Positions 23,591-33,900 of a stretch of 55,483 nucleotides of DNA are shown here, piece after piece. The position numbers were made by a program, and so were the translations under genes. How positions within the stretch are numbered: position 1 is the stretch's first letter; each line of letters begins with the position of its first letter. Below the pieces are notes generated by a model. The model was not told the origin of the DNA. It saw only the letters and a program-made list of their open reading frames with translations, and made no database searches. The DNA comes from Micavibrio sp. UBA2705 (GTDB lineage Bacteria > Pseudomonadota > Alphaproteobacteria > Micavibrionales > Micavibrionaceae), in the NCBI GenBank assembly GCA_002354205.1, contig DELD01000056.1, positions 48,510-103,992 of the forward strand. Direction: 5' to 3'.

Positions 23591-25021
23591 CTACGATAGT
23601 TTTTTACACTTATCAAATATATTCCAGCTCTGATCGGCGCAGATGCCGTCTATACGGCAGCCCAAAAAGGAATACATCACAGATTCGGAGCGGTTCGCAG
23701 GACAAAGCTCATAAGTATGCTGTAAAATAAGCGCGGCATGCTGAGGGACATGTCCGCTCGGGCGGCTTAGCGCGACGGTTAAAACAATGCTGCCCAAGAG
23801 TAACATCGCAGCGCATGATGATGCGAGTAAATGACGGTAATTTTGCTGTGCTAATCCATATTTATACAGCAGATAAAATCCGCCAAATATAAGCGGCAAG
23901 CGCATCATACTGGTGATGCGCGGCGCTAATTCAGCCGTGGTATATGTATGTAGCGGATTATCGCCGACAAGATGGAAACAGAGAAAAGATATTAAACAGG
24001 CTGCCGCGATGCCAATAAAAACAAGACCAATTTCAAAACTAAATCGCGCATCATCTGTGATGCGGTCTAAACGCAGCCATTTGCGGATTAAGTCAATTAA
24101 CGGTGTAATGAACGATATGGCGAGTAAGATCAGCGGTAAGAATACGATTGTAGATGTGCTGGCACTAAGCGCACTCCAAACAGACGAATATAAAGCGCCC
24201 AAGGCAGAGATCGCCAGAATCAGGGCAATATTCCTTTTCTGCTTTAATTGCTCAGGACGCAGCGCCATATCAATTAAAATGAAAATACTGGTGATTAAAA
24301 TGCCATAGGTAATATGCAGCGCCATCACGCATAAACACAGTAAATAGGCAAAAACAATATTGCCGTGACCACGTAAAATAAAGGCCGATAAAATCAGTAA
24401 ATTCGCAATATTGCGCGCGCGGGTGGCATGGATGTTAAAATCTTCGCCAGGCATTAAGAAGAACTTGCCGCCGCGTAAAATAAACTTAATCAAGCCGTTA
24501 TCGCCAAATCTGTAATAGGGAATCTTCATGAGGTGCAAGACTTCAAAAACGATAAAGGCGGCGTTAAAGCATAAGGCGGCGATCAAGGGGACCAGGATAT
24601 ATTTTGATTCGATACGGCATAGTGCAAAGCCACAAAGTGCAATAACAACTCCCCCTGCAAGCGCGCCGCCCAAAGTGACAATGATATTTGTTTTCTCAAT
24701 ATGCTCTAACGGTGTTGTACTTTTAATAAAGGGGCGCAGCGCCAATATGGTGATATTTGATAAGAAGTAATTTTGGTTATAATTTTCACGGAACTTAAGG
24801 CGCAGCGCACTGTCTTCACGGCTTTCGTTAAGATTTGCGGCATAATCATAAAGATGCGCTTTCTCGCCCTGATATTGCGTAGGCTCTGCCATGGAAAGCG
24901 CCGCCGTATATGAATAGAGCAAATCATCGTCAAGCCTGCTCTTCAGGTCAAAGATGCTATGGGATAAAACCATAGTCAGTAAAAATAACAAAATGCAGCT
25001 TTTCGCCCAAAAAATATTCAT
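23591..25021 (-). CDS. Polytopic membrane protein of unknown function
   Basis: A 476-residue integral membrane protein that I do not recognise. An N-terminal hydrophobic segment is followed by a polar loop of about 85 residues (roughly 25-110), then about ten further hydrophobic segments, and a final polar tail with three to four cysteines (LCPANR, GCRIDGICAD) that is probably periplasmic. The large first loop and many membrane spans are in keeping with GT-C-type glycosyltransferases or O-antigen-type polymerases, but I see no diagnostic motif. The ATG abuts the stop of the OafA-type acyltransferase gene, so the two are co-transcribed, pointing to surface glycan or lipid modification. Confidence 0.65.
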   Translation of the reverse strand: MNIFWAKSCILLFLLTMVLSHSIFDLKSRLDDDLLYSYTAALSMAEPTQYQGEKAHLYDYAANLNESREDSALRLKFRENYNQNYFLSNITILALRPFIKSTTPLEHIEKTNIIVTLGGALAGGVVIALCGFALCRIESKYILVPLIAALCFNAAFIVFEVLHLMKIPYYRFGDNGLIKFILRGGKFFLMPGEDFNIHATRARNIANLLILSAFILRGHGNIVFAYLLCLCVMALHITYGILITSIFILIDMALRPEQLKQKRNIALILAISALGALYSSVWSALSASTSTIVFLPLILLAISFITPLIDLIRKWLRLDRITDDARFSFEIGLVFIGIAAACLISFLCFHLVGDNPLHTYTTAELAPRITSMMRLPLIFGGFYLLYKYGLAQQNYRHLLASSCAAMLLLGSIVLTVALSRPSGHVPQHAALILQHTYELCPANRSESVMYSFLGCRIDGICADQSWNIFDKCKKLS

Positions 25022-27061
25022 TTATTTATGCTCTTTAAAAATAGAATGTTGCTTGAGAAACTCATCTAAGGATTCTTTGAAATATAATGCGCCATTAATG
25101 CTCAAATGGTCATCATCATAATATAACGGATCGCCCTTATATGCGGTAATGCAGGTGGTGTCATTACATTGCGTCAGATGCGGGAAGAAGCTGCGAACAT
25201 TTGCGCTTTGTTTGGCAGCGAAGTTTTTTAATACGACATCTTGGCGCTGTAAAACGGCGGCAAGCGGGATAGTATCACATGGCGGTTTTTTCAGCACAAT
25301 ATGCTTGGACATACAGCTTGGAATATTCTGCGTCGCTTCTGGCACAGGGCCGAGGATCAAGACATCTCGCTGTAATGTGCTAAGGAAGATAAGGCTGTTT
25401 TCTAAGCTTTGACTAAACACGCGCTGGCTGTTTTCGGCGCTAAGTGTATTGTCTTGTGCGTCATATAAAAACAGATTCTGGTCAGGCTCGCTCGCATTAA
25501 TTGATACATTTTTGGTGTAATATCCCCAGCGTGCGCTTAAGATAACGGTCTTAATCTGGGGGTGATCGGCAATATATTTGTACAAAGCGCTGTTAAAGCC
25601 GTGGCATTTTTTGAACTTGCCTTTGGACTGGTTTTGAAAAATTGCGCCGCTAACATCTATCTGCGCACCCAAAAGCGGCGGGCAGGCGGTACTGGTAATC
25701 TCAATGCCTTTTAATCCGCGATCTTTCAGCAATGCGCCAATCAATGGCGTAAAGCTATCCGCGTGGGAATCGCCAATAATGATGACGCTTGGCAGTAGCG
25801 TATCTAATGCGCCAATATAACATTTTTCAATACCCGCAGCTGATGGGAAATCGCCGCGATGATAACAATGCTCACGCAAAGGGTTGTGCTGCTTCGCGGC
25901 GGCGCTGACAATCTCTAAAGGTTTACCAAAGCGGCTCGCGTAACCATCATGGCCTTTAATCATAAGGCCAATTGCGGCAAGGGCGAAGGAGAATATAAAA
26001 CAGGCAAAGAAAAAGGCTTTGCGCCCTGCCCAAATCGTTTTAAGACGGAAGGGCTGTTCAATCCAGCGCCATGAAAGATAGGCAAGCACGAATGATGCGC
26101 CAATAATCAATAATTTTTCGGGCATAAATAAGGCGCGGTCTAAAATATAACGCATGAAGATAATTAGCGGCCAATGCCATAAATAAAGTGAGTAGGATAT
26201 TTTGCCGATACCAACAAAGACGCGATGGGAAAGCAGCGCGTTACCCCATGATGTTTGTGATGACGTGCTCCCTGTATAAATAAATAGCGCCGCGCCGAGC
26301 GTTGGGTAGAGCGCATTAAGGCCGGGAAAATCATGCGCCGCGTTTAACATCACCCCTGCGCCACACATTATAATAAGCGCGCCAAGCGAGAGTATATTTA
26401 ACGCTGTTTTATGCGTGAGCTGCGGATAAATCTTTAAAGCAAGGGCGCTACCAATCAGTAACTCCCACGCGCGCGATGGCAGCATATAAAACGCAAAAGC
26501 CTGCTTGTCGAGCATCACGCAAATGACGCTGATGGCAAATGATGCGATAAGCCCTAATATGATAAGCGGCTTAAGCCATGCTTTGAAAAAGCGGTGAATA
26601 AGCAAAATGCCCAGTGGGAAAATAACGTAAAATTGTTCCTCAACTGAAAGCGACCATGTATGCAGTAATGGCTTTACCCATTTACTGGCATCAAAATACC
26701 CAGCCTCGCGCCAGAAAATAATGTTAGATACATAAAATGATGTGCCAAACAGGCTTTTGCCAAATTTCTCAAAATCACTCGGCATAAAACAGATGGTGCA
26801 AATCAATAAAGTAAAAATAGCCACCGCAATAAACGCAGGTAAAATCCGGCGCAAGCGGCGTTCATAAAATGAGGTGAGTGAAAATTTACCTTGTTCAATA
26901 TCCCGCGTAATAATCGCTGTAATTAAATAGCCGGAAATCACAAAAAATATATCAACGCCTATAAAACCGCCGTTTATGCCGTTTATCCCAACATGAAAAA
27001 ATAAAACAAATAACACGGCAATGGCACGTAATCCATCGATGTCAGCTCTATATTTTATCAT
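25022..27061 (-). CDS. OafA/YrhL-type acyltransferase with SGNH domain
   Basis: A 679-residue acetyltransferase of the acyltransferase-3/SGNH fused class. The membrane part (about 1-370) starts with the family hallmark YRADIDGLRAIAVLFVLFFH, carries the catalytic His in FFHVG, the VDIFFVISGYLIT motif, RRLRRILPA, and HTWSLSVEEQFY. The periplasmic SGNH domain follows, with IIGDSHADS near 443 and the catalytic pair in DDDHLSINGA near 650. Such proteins O-acetylate lipopolysaccharide or exopolysaccharide in the periplasm. The ATG at 27061 is preferred over an upstream TTG. A truncated paralogue lies immediately upstream in the same direction. Confidence 0.92.
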   Translation of the reverse strand: MIKYRADIDGLRAIAVLFVLFFHVGINGINGGFIGVDIFFVISGYLITAIITRDIEQGKFSLTSFYERRLRRILPAFIAVAIFTLLICTICFMPSDFEKFGKSLFGTSFYVSNIIFWREAGYFDASKWVKPLLHTWSLSVEEQFYVIFPLGILLIHRFFKAWLKPLIILGLIASFAISVICVMLDKQAFAFYMLPSRAWELLIGSALALKIYPQLTHKTALNILSLGALIIMCGAGVMLNAAHDFPGLNALYPTLGAALFIYTGSTSSQTSWGNALLSHRVFVGIGKISYSLYLWHWPLIIFMRYILDRALFMPEKLLIIGASFVLAYLSWRWIEQPFRLKTIWAGRKAFFFACFIFSFALAAIGLMIKGHDGYASRFGKPLEIVSAAAKQHNPLREHCYHRGDFPSAAGIEKCYIGALDTLLPSVIIIGDSHADSFTPLIGALLKDRGLKGIEITSTACPPLLGAQIDVSGAIFQNQSKGKFKKCHGFNSALYKYIADHPQIKTVILSARWGYYTKNVSINASEPDQNLFLYDAQDNTLSAENSQRVFSQSLENSLIFLSTLQRDVLILGPVPEATQNIPSCMSKHIVLKKPPCDTIPLAAVLQRQDVVLKNFAAKQSANVRSFFPHLTQCNDTTCITAYKGDPLYYDDDHLSINGALYFKESLDEFLKQHSIFKEHK

Positions 27062-27083
27062 AGCGTATGTGCTTTCCTTGTGT

Positions 27084-28589
27084 TTAATGCGCAAGAGCTT
27101 GCTTTAATGTATCTGAAAATAACAGCGCGCCATATGATGATAAATGGTCATCATCATAATATATAAAGCCTTTACCGTCATAAATGGAACATTTATCGCT
27201 TATGCAAAGCAATTCATGTGGCCAGATGACGCTGGCCTTGCCCGTTTCCTCAACCGTTTTGAGGATCGATATTAAATGTCGATGCTCGTTCAAATATGTA
27301 CTGCGCTGCGGGGTAAATACATCAGGGACGCTGCGCTCTGATTTAATGTAACGCGCATAGAGTGAGGGGATGTTCTCTTTCCCGACCATGATAGGCGGCA
27401 CTTGGGCAAAAACTATGATTTTCCTATGTGGTTTGGCAATGGCCTGAATATAATCCAGTAAAGTTTGTCTGCGCAGTCCGATAAAGGCATTATTGGCAAT
27501 GCCGTAGCTTCTATGCCAATGTTCTGTGCGTTCTTTCCAACGCTGGGCAATGATAATTGTGTCGATCTGCGGTGAAGCATCAAAAAATTTGATTTGCGCT
27601 TGCGTTGTCTTCATGCACTCTTTGAACGGTGTTTGTTCAGGCATGCTGCCTTGTAAGGTAAAGCATCTGTTTTGCAGTAATAAGGCTGGCACGCCACGTT
27701 CTTTGGCAATCAAATCAATTGCAGGGGCGAGAGCCAAAGCGTGAGAATCGCCAATGATAACCATGCGTGCCTCTGCAATGTCGCCTTTTGCGCCAAGTAG
27801 GCGTTCATCACCATTGTTAAATATATGAACAGGTGTGTATGTGCCGCCAAGCGTTGTATCAACAATTTGGCGCAGTTCAGGAGTGATGGCGAAGCTCCGT
27901 CCTTGATTAACGATAATATAGGCATTTATAGCAAGAGTTAGCGCAATAATGGCGCCGCCGAAGCTTAGCGATTTTTTTGAAAAAAGTACAAAATTAGGGT
28001 GGCGTGTGGGCGATTCTATATATTTATAAGATAGCCAGCCACAAAGAATAGAAGCAAGAATGCCGCCAATAATATGCGGCGTTGAAAGCTCTTCGATCAG
28101 CGAATAGGATAAAAACACATATATCGGCCAGTGCCATAAATATAAGGAATAAGATATTTTGCCAAAAAATGTCATCACGCGATTGGTGCAAAGGCGGTTA
28201 ATATGCAGAGTTTGTTGACTATCTCCCGCCGTGCCGCGTCCATATTGCCCTGCGCCAAGTATAAGGCATGTGCCAAGTACAACAGGAAAGACATAAAGCG
28301 CATAAGGTAGGTCATCATCAATCTTTAGTGCAAAGCCCGTGACGATTAGCGCGAAGCCGAGATAAGATGCAATATTAAGCAAAGCCTTATGGCGGTGCAA
28401 ATGAGGGAAGCTACAGACAGCTAAAAGCGACCCCATAAGCAGCTCCCATGCGCGCACAGGAAACATATAAAACGCAAAATCATGCCGTCCTGAAAAACCC
28501 AGAATAAGCGCCGCCGCAAAGGACATACCAAAGAGTATGATAAGAATATGGGGGATGATGCGGCGCTTATTGCTGCCTATCAGCCACAT
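27084..28589 (-). CDS. 5'-truncated OafA-type acyltransferase with intact SGNH domain
   Basis: A 501-residue frame paralogous to the gene just downstream, but missing the first ~170 residues: no DGLRAIAV, no catalytic FFH, no RRLRRI and no SLSVEEQFY. Homology to the paralogue begins about at the present start (LIGSNKRRI) and runs through FAFYMFPVRAWELLMGS, KISYSLYLWHWP, and the SGNH blocks IIGDSHALA near 275 and DDDHLSSYGA near 483. Reading back beyond the start gives unrelated sequence that belongs to the opposite-strand ligase gene, so the 5' end is lost. The membrane acyltransferase activity should be gone; the SGNH domain could survive. Probably a pseudogene, or a break caused by assembly. 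Confidence 0.75.
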   Translation of the reverse strand: MWLIGSNKRRIIPHILIILFGMSFAAALILGFSGRHDFAFYMFPVRAWELLMGSLLAVCSFPHLHRHKALLNIASYLGFALIVTGFALKIDDDLPYALYVFPVVLGTCLILGAGQYGRGTAGDSQQTLHINRLCTNRVMTFFGKISYSLYLWHWPIYVFLSYSLIEELSTPHIIGGILASILCGWLSYKYIESPTRHPNFVLFSKKSLSFGGAIIALTLAINAYIIVNQGRSFAITPELRQIVDTTLGGTYTPVHIFNNGDERLLGAKGDIAEARMVIIGDSHALALAPAIDLIAKERGVPALLLQNRCFTLQGSMPEQTPFKECMKTTQAQIKFFDASPQIDTIIIAQRWKERTEHWHRSYGIANNAFIGLRRQTLLDYIQAIAKPHRKIIVFAQVPPIMVGKENIPSLYARYIKSERSVPDVFTPQRSTYLNEHRHLISILKTVEETGKASVIWPHELLCISDKCSIYDGKGFIYYDDDHLSSYGALLFSDTLKQALAH

Positions 28590-29984
28590 TATATTATTAA
28601 ATGTGATGCAGAAAACTGTGATGTAACAGTGTTTAATGATACGCCCTATGATATTGCTCCAGATTTAGCGCTTCTGCTCTCGACATCAGGTTCTACAGGG
28701 TCAAAGAAATTCGTTAAAATCAGCGCAGCTGCTATTCAGCATAATACAACAGCGATTAACGCCTATTTAGAAAACACGCAAAAAGACCGTGCGATAACGT
28801 CGTTAAAGCTGCATTACTCATATGGGCTGTCGGTACTGAACACAATTTTGGATGTTGGCGGCAGCATCGTTCTAAATAATAGTGGGGCATTCACGGCGGC
28901 ATTTTGGGAGGCGTTAAACAGCTATAACGTCACCTGTTTTTCTGGCGTGCCGCATCATTTCACTACTTTCGAAAAATTGGGGCTGAAATGGGCGGATTAC
29001 AAAGGGCTGCGCTATGTGACGCAAGCTGGGGGGAAGCTATCTGCGGCGTTGATAAAAAAACAAGCTAAACAATGCGCAGAAAGCGATATTAAGTTTTTCG
29101 TGATGTACGGTCAAACAGAAGCAGCGCCCCGAATAAGCTATGTTCCGCCAACAGATGTGCAGGATAATGCAGACTGTATTGGTCGCGCGATTAATGGCGG
29201 GGCGCTTCATTTACTTGACGATGCAGGCGAGGTTATTGCAGATGAAGGTGTCGCGGGTGAGCTTGTCTATACAGGTGAAAATATTATGTCTGGTTATGCG
29301 CTTTCATACGCTGATCTTGGTATGTTAGAGGATATAAAAACACTAAGAACGGGAGATCTAGCGCTGCGTAACGGCGCGGGATACTATAAAATTGTCGGAC
29401 GCAAATCACGTTTTGTTAAGCCGCTTGGGGTGCGCATTAACCTTGATGATATTGAACGTCATTTACATGTGCAGCATAATGACGTTTACGTGGTCGGTAA
29501 TGACAGAACAATTTTAATTGCTCATACGCATGATGCCGACAGACAGATTGACCTTGGCGCATTAGCACAAAAATACAATTTACCTGTGGCGTTCTTTATG
29601 TGCAAAGCTCTGCAGTCAGTGCCTCTATTAGAAAATGGCAAAACGGATTACAAAGAATTAGAAAAAAATATAAGCGCGGATAAGAGCAAACTGGCGCGTA
29701 TCATTAGGTTTGTAAAATCGTTTTGTATCTATGTGTTTTGTGATTTTTTCGCAATATTATGTGGCATGTCCAATCAGTGGGACAGTGTTGAGGCTGTATT
29801 TAAAGAGAACTTCCCGCGCAAAGAGATTACGCTAGCAGATAGCTTTCAATCTTTGGGCGGCGATTCTCTGCGCTATGTTGGCACATCACTGGGGCTAGAG
29901 TCTTTATTAGGGGCTTTGCCGCAAAATTGGCATGAATTATCAATAGCAGAGCTAGAAAATATGAGACAGGCAGCCCATGTTTAA
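28548..29984 (+). CDS. AMP-dependent acyl/aminoacyl ligase fused to acyl carrier domain, probably 5'-truncated
   Basis: A 478-residue frame of the ANL adenylating family. Core motifs are present: LLSTSGSTGSKKFVKI near 44-59 (P-loop), YGQTEAA near 187 (A5), and TGDLALRNGAGYYKIVGRKS near 266-285 (A7/A8), with a possible A10 Lys in ENGKTDYKEL. Residues about 405-478 form an acyl carrier domain with phosphopantetheine Ser in GGDSLRYV. Canonical ligases have some 90-100 residues before the P-loop motif and only 43 remain, so the 5' end looks lost. The first 42 bp overlap the opposite-strand truncated acyltransferase. It would load an acyl or amino acid onto its carrier for the membrane acyltransferase encoded next (8-bp overlap). 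Confidence 0.75.
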   Translation: MGDDAALIAAYQPHYIIKCDAENCDVTVFNDTPYDIAPDLALLLSTSGSTGSKKFVKISAAAIQHNTTAINAYLENTQKDRAITSLKLHYSYGLSVLNTILDVGGSIVLNNSGAFTAAFWEALNSYNVTCFSGVPHHFTTFEKLGLKWADYKGLRYVTQAGGKLSAALIKKQAKQCAESDIKFFVMYGQTEAAPRISYVPPTDVQDNADCIGRAINGGALHLLDDAGEVIADEGVAGELVYTGENIMSGYALSYADLGMLEDIKTLRTGDLALRNGAGYYKIVGRKSRFVKPLGVRINLDDIERHLHVQHNDVYVVGNDRTILIAHTHDADRQIDLGALAQKYNLPVAFFMCKALQSVPLLENGKTDYKELEKNISADKSKLARIIRFVKSFCIYVFCDFFAILCGMSNQWDSVEAVFKENFPRKEITLADSFQSLGGDSLRYVGTSLGLESLLGALPQNWHELSIAELENMRQAAHV

Positions 29985-30960
29985 TAATAATACCGTCGTT
30001 GATAGCCTGTTAATGGTGAAGTGCTTGGCGATTATTTTAGTCGTTGCCAACCATGCGGCAATCTCAACGGGGCTGCATGGCGGGCTAAATGGCTTAATGC
30101 TTGTCTCTGGTATTGTAATGGCAAGTTTTGCTTTTAAAGATACAACGGCGCACACATTAAAAGCGTTCCAAAATTTCGCGCTGCGCCTTGCTGTGCCGAG
30201 CTTTATTCTTGCTTTAATTTGGGCGGTTGCTTATGGGCAGTATAATTGGTCTGAGCTTTTTTTCTTTAGAAATTGGCTCACCAAAACGCGTTTAGTTTCT
30301 TTCCCCATTTGGTATCCGCAGGTTATGGTACAAATGTTGCTTGCTTTTGCGGTGCTGTTTTGGGTGGGGAATATTACGCCCAAAATACTCGCCAACCCTA
30401 AACGTGTCAGCATGGTTGCCTTTGTTTTAGCGCTGGGGGCATGTTTTTTGTCTTATGCTTTGTGGAACAGTGCCTATCTCCATGATAAACTGCCCCATTT
30501 ATTGGCGTGGAATTTTATATTTGGCTGGCTGTATTGGGCCTTTTTGATAAAGGATGAGAACAACGATAAAAACCGTTTAATTTTAACGGTTATTTTGTGT
30601 GTAACGTCTTATCTTGTGTTTATCCAAACTGGCGCGATTTTTGGCGCTGCGCGTTTTATGTGGTTTACTCTATTTGGCTTAATTTTGATTTGGGTGAGCG
30701 CCCTTAAAATGCCGTTTTTCATGGCGCATATATTCCATTTAATTGGCCAAGCAACATTCTATATTTTCTTGTGGCACTACCCTGCATTTGGCATCACTCT
30801 GCGCTTGGGCAGTATGTTTGGTGTCGAACACATAACGGCGCAACCTACTGTGCTTTTATTGTCAGGTGTTCTGTATCCTGTGCTACTGTGGGTTGCGGTT
30901 TCTGCGCTTAAGCGGGCGTACGGGCGCGCTAAGGGCGAATATCAATTGGCGGCTTCATAA
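29977..30960 (+). CDS. Acyltransferase-3-family membrane protein
   Basis: A 327-residue protein with about ten hydrophobic segments. The start region reads VVDSLLMVKCLAIILVVANH, with the His that acyltransferase-3 proteins use for catalysis, and the LMLVSGIVMASFAF stretch matches the F-F-V-I-S-G-Y region. FYIFLWHYPAF near 265 equals the SLYLWHWP motif of OafA-type enzymes. It lacks an SGNH domain. It overlaps the upstream ligase/carrier gene by 8 bp, so the two proteins probably cooperate: activation and carrier loading in the cytosol, then transfer to a surface glycan or lipid across the membrane. Convergent with the histidine kinase gene, with 5 bp between the stops. Confidence 0.82.
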   Translation: MFNNNTVVDSLLMVKCLAIILVVANHAAISTGLHGGLNGLMLVSGIVMASFAFKDTTAHTLKAFQNFALRLAVPSFILALIWAVAYGQYNWSELFFFRNWLTKTRLVSFPIWYPQVMVQMLLAFAVLFWVGNITPKILANPKRVSMVAFVLALGACFLSYALWNSAYLHDKLPHLLAWNFIFGWLYWAFLIKDENNDKNRLILTVILCVTSYLVFIQTGAIFGAARFMWFTLFGLILIWVSALKMPFFMAHIFHLIGQATFYIFLWHYPAFGITLRLGSMFGVEHITAQPTVLLLSGVLYPVLLWVAVSALKRAYGRAKGEYQLAAS

Positions 30961-30965
30961 CGCAA

Positions 30966-33900
30966 CTATAACGGCACCGAAAACTGGAAATGCGCGCCTT
31001 TGGCTTTGTTGATATAGATAACTTCGCCGCCAAGGATGTCGGCGCTTTTTTTCATCATGTAGAGGCCTAGACCGCTGCCAAAGGATGTCTTGGGGTGGAA
31101 GCGTTTGAACATCTGGAACATTTTGCTTTGCTGATCTTCATCAATGCCAAGGCCGTTATCTTCAACGTCTAAAACAAAACGGCCTCTTTGCGCGTATGTG
31201 CGAATGGCGATATAAGGGGTGCTTTCTGTATTGTCCTGGTATTTAACCGCGTTAGAAATTAAATTCTCGATGATCAGCGTGATGCGGCTTGGCTTGAACA
31301 TTATAGGCTCTTTGAAGCGCAAATCTTTGCGAATCTCAAGGCGCGCAAAACCATCCATATGGGCGAATTTGCTCAAAGCTTCATCAATGAGCAGCTCTAT
31401 ATCAATGGGCTTATCTTCCTCTTTTGCATTTTTTGTGTGGGTGAGGGATAGAATATCTTTAATCAGGCTTTCGAGCTTGATAAGAGAGCTTTCAATATGG
31501 CCAATGCTTTCTAACGTGGTCTTTGGCACGTCAACTGATGTGGATTGTTTGATCATCCGTATCAAGCCAAGCGACGAAACAATCGGGGAGCGCAAATCAT
31601 GTGATGTGCGATATGCAAATTCTTCTAACTCAGCATTGGCTTGCTTGAGCGCGTCATCGGCTTGTTTGCGTTCTGTAATGTCACGGAAGACAACAACCGC
31701 CCCCGTAATCCGCCCATAGGCATCAAGCGCCGGCGCACTTGTGTATTCAACCGCAATGCTATGCCCGCCTTTATGCCAGAACACTTCGCCGTCTTGGGTG
31801 TGGTTCTTGCCTTCTTGATAGGCGGCGCGGATATAAGAAATATCTTGCCCGCGGGCTTGATCTTCTGGCGAAATATGTTGAATAACGTCATGTACGGATG
31901 CGCCGAGAACATCTTCGTTCGTGTAACCTAATATATCAAGGGCTGCTTTGTTGACAAAGCTAATATCACCATTGAGGTCAAGGCCAAAAATTCCCGCCCC
32001 TGCATTGTCTAAAATGAGGTTGACCCGTGCTTCACTGGTTTTAAGCATAACGCTGCGCCGGTTTGAGATAATCGCCGTATAAGTAGAAAAGCCAACCATT
32101 AGCGCAAAGAGCAAGCCGCTCATAAAAGCAATGTTGGATAGGGCTGATTTGTTTTGATCTATAAAACGCTGTGTTGGCGATATGCTCATTACCCATTCGC
32201 GATCAAATAAAGAAATGCTCTGTACGGGGGATTCTGTCTTAAATTTTGCGCTGACATTGTCATCCTCAAAAACCAGACGCTCGCCGTCCATAATGTTGAT
32301 ATGAAAATCATTTTGATTTTCTAAAAGCAATATTTTTTTTAAGAGCTTACTAAGGTCGTAAATACCAACGATCATCCCATCAAACCGCGTATCGGTTTTA
32401 ATCGGAACGTAAGCTATAAAAGCGCGATAGCCTTGCACAAGGTCTAAAGGCGGGGTGATGGTTAAATGCTCACCATTAACGGCGCGCTGCAATACTTTTT
32501 TACGTTCTTCACTATAGGCAACATTCAGGTTGACGGCTTTCTCATTGCCTTCTAATGGCTCGACCCAACGTACATGGTAAGTATCATCAACCCATTCAAT
32601 CGCGGTCAAAGCGGGGAAATCATCGACAATCTGGCGCGCATCAGCAAACCATTCTTCTTTGGGGGTACCTTTACGCATTTCCCAACGCTGCGCCATGCGC
32701 TCGAGGGCGATAACGGTTGCATTGACTTCTTCTGAAATGCGGAACGAAATTAAATGAGATTGCTTTTTGATAATCTCATTAATCAGCTTATCTTCCTGCG
32801 TCTTGTAAAACATCCACAGCGCCAAGGATAACGCAACGATAACAAGCGCCGCGCCAGCAGAAAAGCCTATGGCTGCAAGTGTATTGCGTCCCTGTTCTTG
32901 AGTTTCTTTTTCAACAATTTCTGTTTTTGCAGAGAGTAGAATTATAAAACTGCCAATTGCGGCAGAGAAAAATAAGCCGCCAATCAGCAAATACCAAAGC
33001 CCCCAATTTTTGTCAGATGCGCCAAAGCCCGATTGCTGTATGAAGCGCATTTCCCAGATGCGCCCTGCCACATTGAGGGTTATGCTATGCTGTAAAGCGC
33101 CATTCTCTATTTTGTGCGGCTTTTCAGCTTCTTGGTTATTTGCGGTGCGTGTATCGTATAAAAGCGTCCTTTTGTGTTTTTCAACGTCATATAAAGCAAT
33201 ATCGATGCCGCGTTTATCCGCAGATGATGCGATATGTTCCAGCATTTTGGGCATAGTGAAAACGCCGCTAGCATAACCAATATGGTGTTGGCGCAAGGCG
33301 CGCACAGCTTTGCCTGTAAGGTTGCCTCTATAAATAGGGTGATAAACCACAAGGCCATAACGCCCTTCATCTTGCACTAAAGAAATGCGCCCAGTCGCTT
33401 TGGCTTCGCCGGTGTCTCGGGCTAAATTTAATAAATCCCTGCGTCGATGATTGGTCAGCATGTCTGGGCCGTATATATCATAGCCATGTGCAGCCTCATT
33501 GCCTTGATACGGCACAAGATGGGTGATTGGGAAGTGCACTCTGCGCTCTGGCGAGGGCTCAATATGCCCTGCTTTAATGCGGTCTTTAATAATAAAATTA
33601 GGGAAGCCTTGGGCTCTTATACCTTCTTCAAAATCTGCGCGGCGGTTTTGCGAAACTTTGCTGGCCCATTGTAAGGAGCGAATGCTTGGATTGTTTTCAA
33701 TAAACTTCCCTGTAAACTCTTTAAACTCAAGGTTTGTTACGTGTTCAGAGGCGCTAATATATTGCCCAATAGCCGTGAGGATGTTGAGGTAAATGCCAAG
33801 TTCTTTATCAAAATCCGTCGCAATTGCGCTGGCGGTCATATTAAATGCATTTTGTTTGTTATTCAGGCGATTATCTTTGGCGCTGGTAAAGACAAACACG

